Origin: an uncultured Pseudomonadota bacterium
GTDB lineage: Bacteria; Pseudomonadota; Alphaproteobacteria; RF32; CAG-239
Reading direction: 5' to 3'
Length of the DNA stretch: 15,782 bases
NCBI GenBank assembly: GCA_902796625.1
Contig: CADBPX010000048.1
Span: 1 to 15,782 of the forward strand
Shown here: one piece after another, positions 15,556-15,782 of the stretch
How positions within the stretch are numbered: the first letter of the stretch is position 1
How the letters are laid out: each line of letters opens with the position of its first letter
Notes under the pieces: model-generated
What the model saw: the letters and a program-made list of their open reading frames with translations, nothing else
Database searches by the model: none
Told to the model about the DNA's origin: nothing
Position numbers and translations under genes: made by a program

Positions 15556-15584
15556 ATTATACACAGTTTAAGAAAAAAATGAAA
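15556..15584 (-). promoter_or_regulatory. Candidate promoter of the M23 peptidase gene
   Basis: A perfect TATAAT lies on the minus strand at 15561-15556; the sequence 17 bases upstream, TTTCAT (15584-15579), is a poor -35 inside the A/T tracts. The start would be near 15549, giving a leader of about 79 bases with the direct repeat TTGCAT. The -10 box overlaps a DnaA-box-like sequence. Confidence 0.45.
15557..15565 (+). promoter_or_regulatory. Consensus DnaA-box match
   Basis: TTATACACA fits the TTATNCACA consensus exactly. TTAATCCACA at 15547-15556, immediately upstream, is the same motif with one extra base. In about 16 kb of AT-rich DNA roughly one exact match is expected by chance, so function is not shown. 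Confidence 0.3.
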
Positions 15585-15599
15585 AAAATGAAAAAAAAG
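15572..15599 (+). promoter_or_regulatory. Phased A-tracts, likely UP element of tRNA-Asp
   Basis: Three A-runs (15573-15579, 15582-15588, 15591-15598) repeat about every 9 bases, a spacing that tends to curve DNA. They occupy about -39 to -64 relative to the predicted tRNA-Asp start, where UP elements bind the RNA polymerase alpha subunit at strong tRNA and rRNA promoters. Confidence 0.5.
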
Positions 15600-15601
15600 T
15601 A

Positions 15602-15630
15602 TTGCTTTTTATTTTTTTCTTGTATATAAG
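15602..15630 (+). promoter_or_regulatory. Promoter of tRNA-Asp
   Basis: TTGCTT (15602-15607) and TATAAG (15625-15630) are 17 bases apart. The start would be near 15637, about 9 bases before the tRNA, matching the short leader seen for the tRNA-Leu gene at the other end of the window. Confidence 0.65.
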
Positions 15631-15645
15631 TTACGAGTGTTACGT

Positions 15646-15723
15646 GGGGGCGTAGTTCAGCTTGGTTAGAATGCATGCCTGTCACGCATGAGGTCGCGAG
15701 TTCGAGCCTCGTCGCTCCCGCCA
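15646..15723 (+). tRNA. tRNA-Asp, anticodon GTC
   Basis: The 78-nt cloverleaf includes an encoded CCA. Acceptor strands GGGGGCG and CGCTCCC pair with one G-T wobble, and the discriminator is G, as expected for aspartate. The anticodon stem CATGC/GCATG holds the loop CTGTCAC with anticodon GTC at 15681-15683. The T-arm contains GTTCGAGCC. All arms are intact. Confidence 0.97.
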
Positions 15724-15730
15724 ACAAAAT

Positions 15731-15758
15731 AAAGGTCGCTCTATGCGGCCTTTTTTTT
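15731..15758 (+). terminator. Intrinsic terminator of tRNA-Asp
   Basis: AAGGTCGC (15732-15739) pairs with GCGGCCTT (15745-15752) with one wobble around the loop TCTAT, followed directly by further Ts to 15758. It lies 8 bases after the tRNA CCA end, so the tRNA is probably transcribed alone. Nothing recognisable follows to the window edge. Confidence 0.88.
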
Positions 15759-15782
15759 GTTGATGTGGTGCGGTGAGCCGAA

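Noticed and set aside
15540..15600. A replication origin at the AT-rich region with DnaA-box-like sites
   Set aside because: Only one exact box and one near match are present, with no dnaA, dnaN, hemE or parAB genes nearby; too little for an origin call.

Overview
The window reads as chromosomal housekeeping DNA from an AT-rich alphaproteobacterium. Supporting signs are a short (147 aa) HPr-kinase-like protein reduced to its kinase core, adjacent radA-cvpA, a TPR plus methyltransferase protein of the COG4976 kind, an Mla-type lipid transporter, and tRNA genes that encode their CCA ends. The modest GC content suggests a host-associated or gut lineage, but that is inference. No phage, transposon, CRISPR array or plasmid gene is visible.

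Left edge (1-2536): a tRNA-Leu(CAA) with its own promoter and terminator lies on the minus strand. Divergent from it is a two-gene plus-strand unit: a TPR/SAM-methyltransferase protein, then, 2 bases later, an exported transglutaminase-like protein. This unit meets the next operon tail to tail over 18 bases, with an 11-bp inverted repeat spanning the junction.

Middle (2555-8354, minus strand): seven tightly packed genes, in transcription order a membrane-anchored SNase-like protein, tsaE, hprK, mlaE, mlaF, radA and cvpA. Spacings run from 14-base overlaps to 10-base gaps, so they are very probably one transcript. They mix tRNA t6A modification, a kinase-like regulator, outer-membrane lipid transport, recombination and an inner-membrane protein.

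Right-centre (8414-13485, minus strand): an aerotolerance (Bat) operon of four genes: DUF4381, batA, a batB-batC fusion and batD. It has a plausible promoter just before the DUF4381 gene. The MoxR ATPase and DUF58 genes that usually open such operons are not here. The BatB-BatC fusion carries about 130 residues of QQQ(E/D/N) repeats encoded by a 12-bp minisatellite, and its VWA domain has lost key metal-site residues although the BatA VWA domain is intact. The Bat proteins are expected to form a membrane complex with periplasmic VWA and TPR domains.

Right edge (13563-15782): a membrane-anchored M23 peptidoglycan endopeptidase on the minus strand, then a 175-base intergenic region with divergent promoters, phased A-tracts and a consensus DnaA-box match, then tRNA-Asp(GTC) with a strong intrinsic terminator. 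The points most worth a second look are the Q-repeat BatBC fusion with its degenerate metal site, the altered SNase domain, the unusual hprK context, and the regulatory region at 15540-15640.
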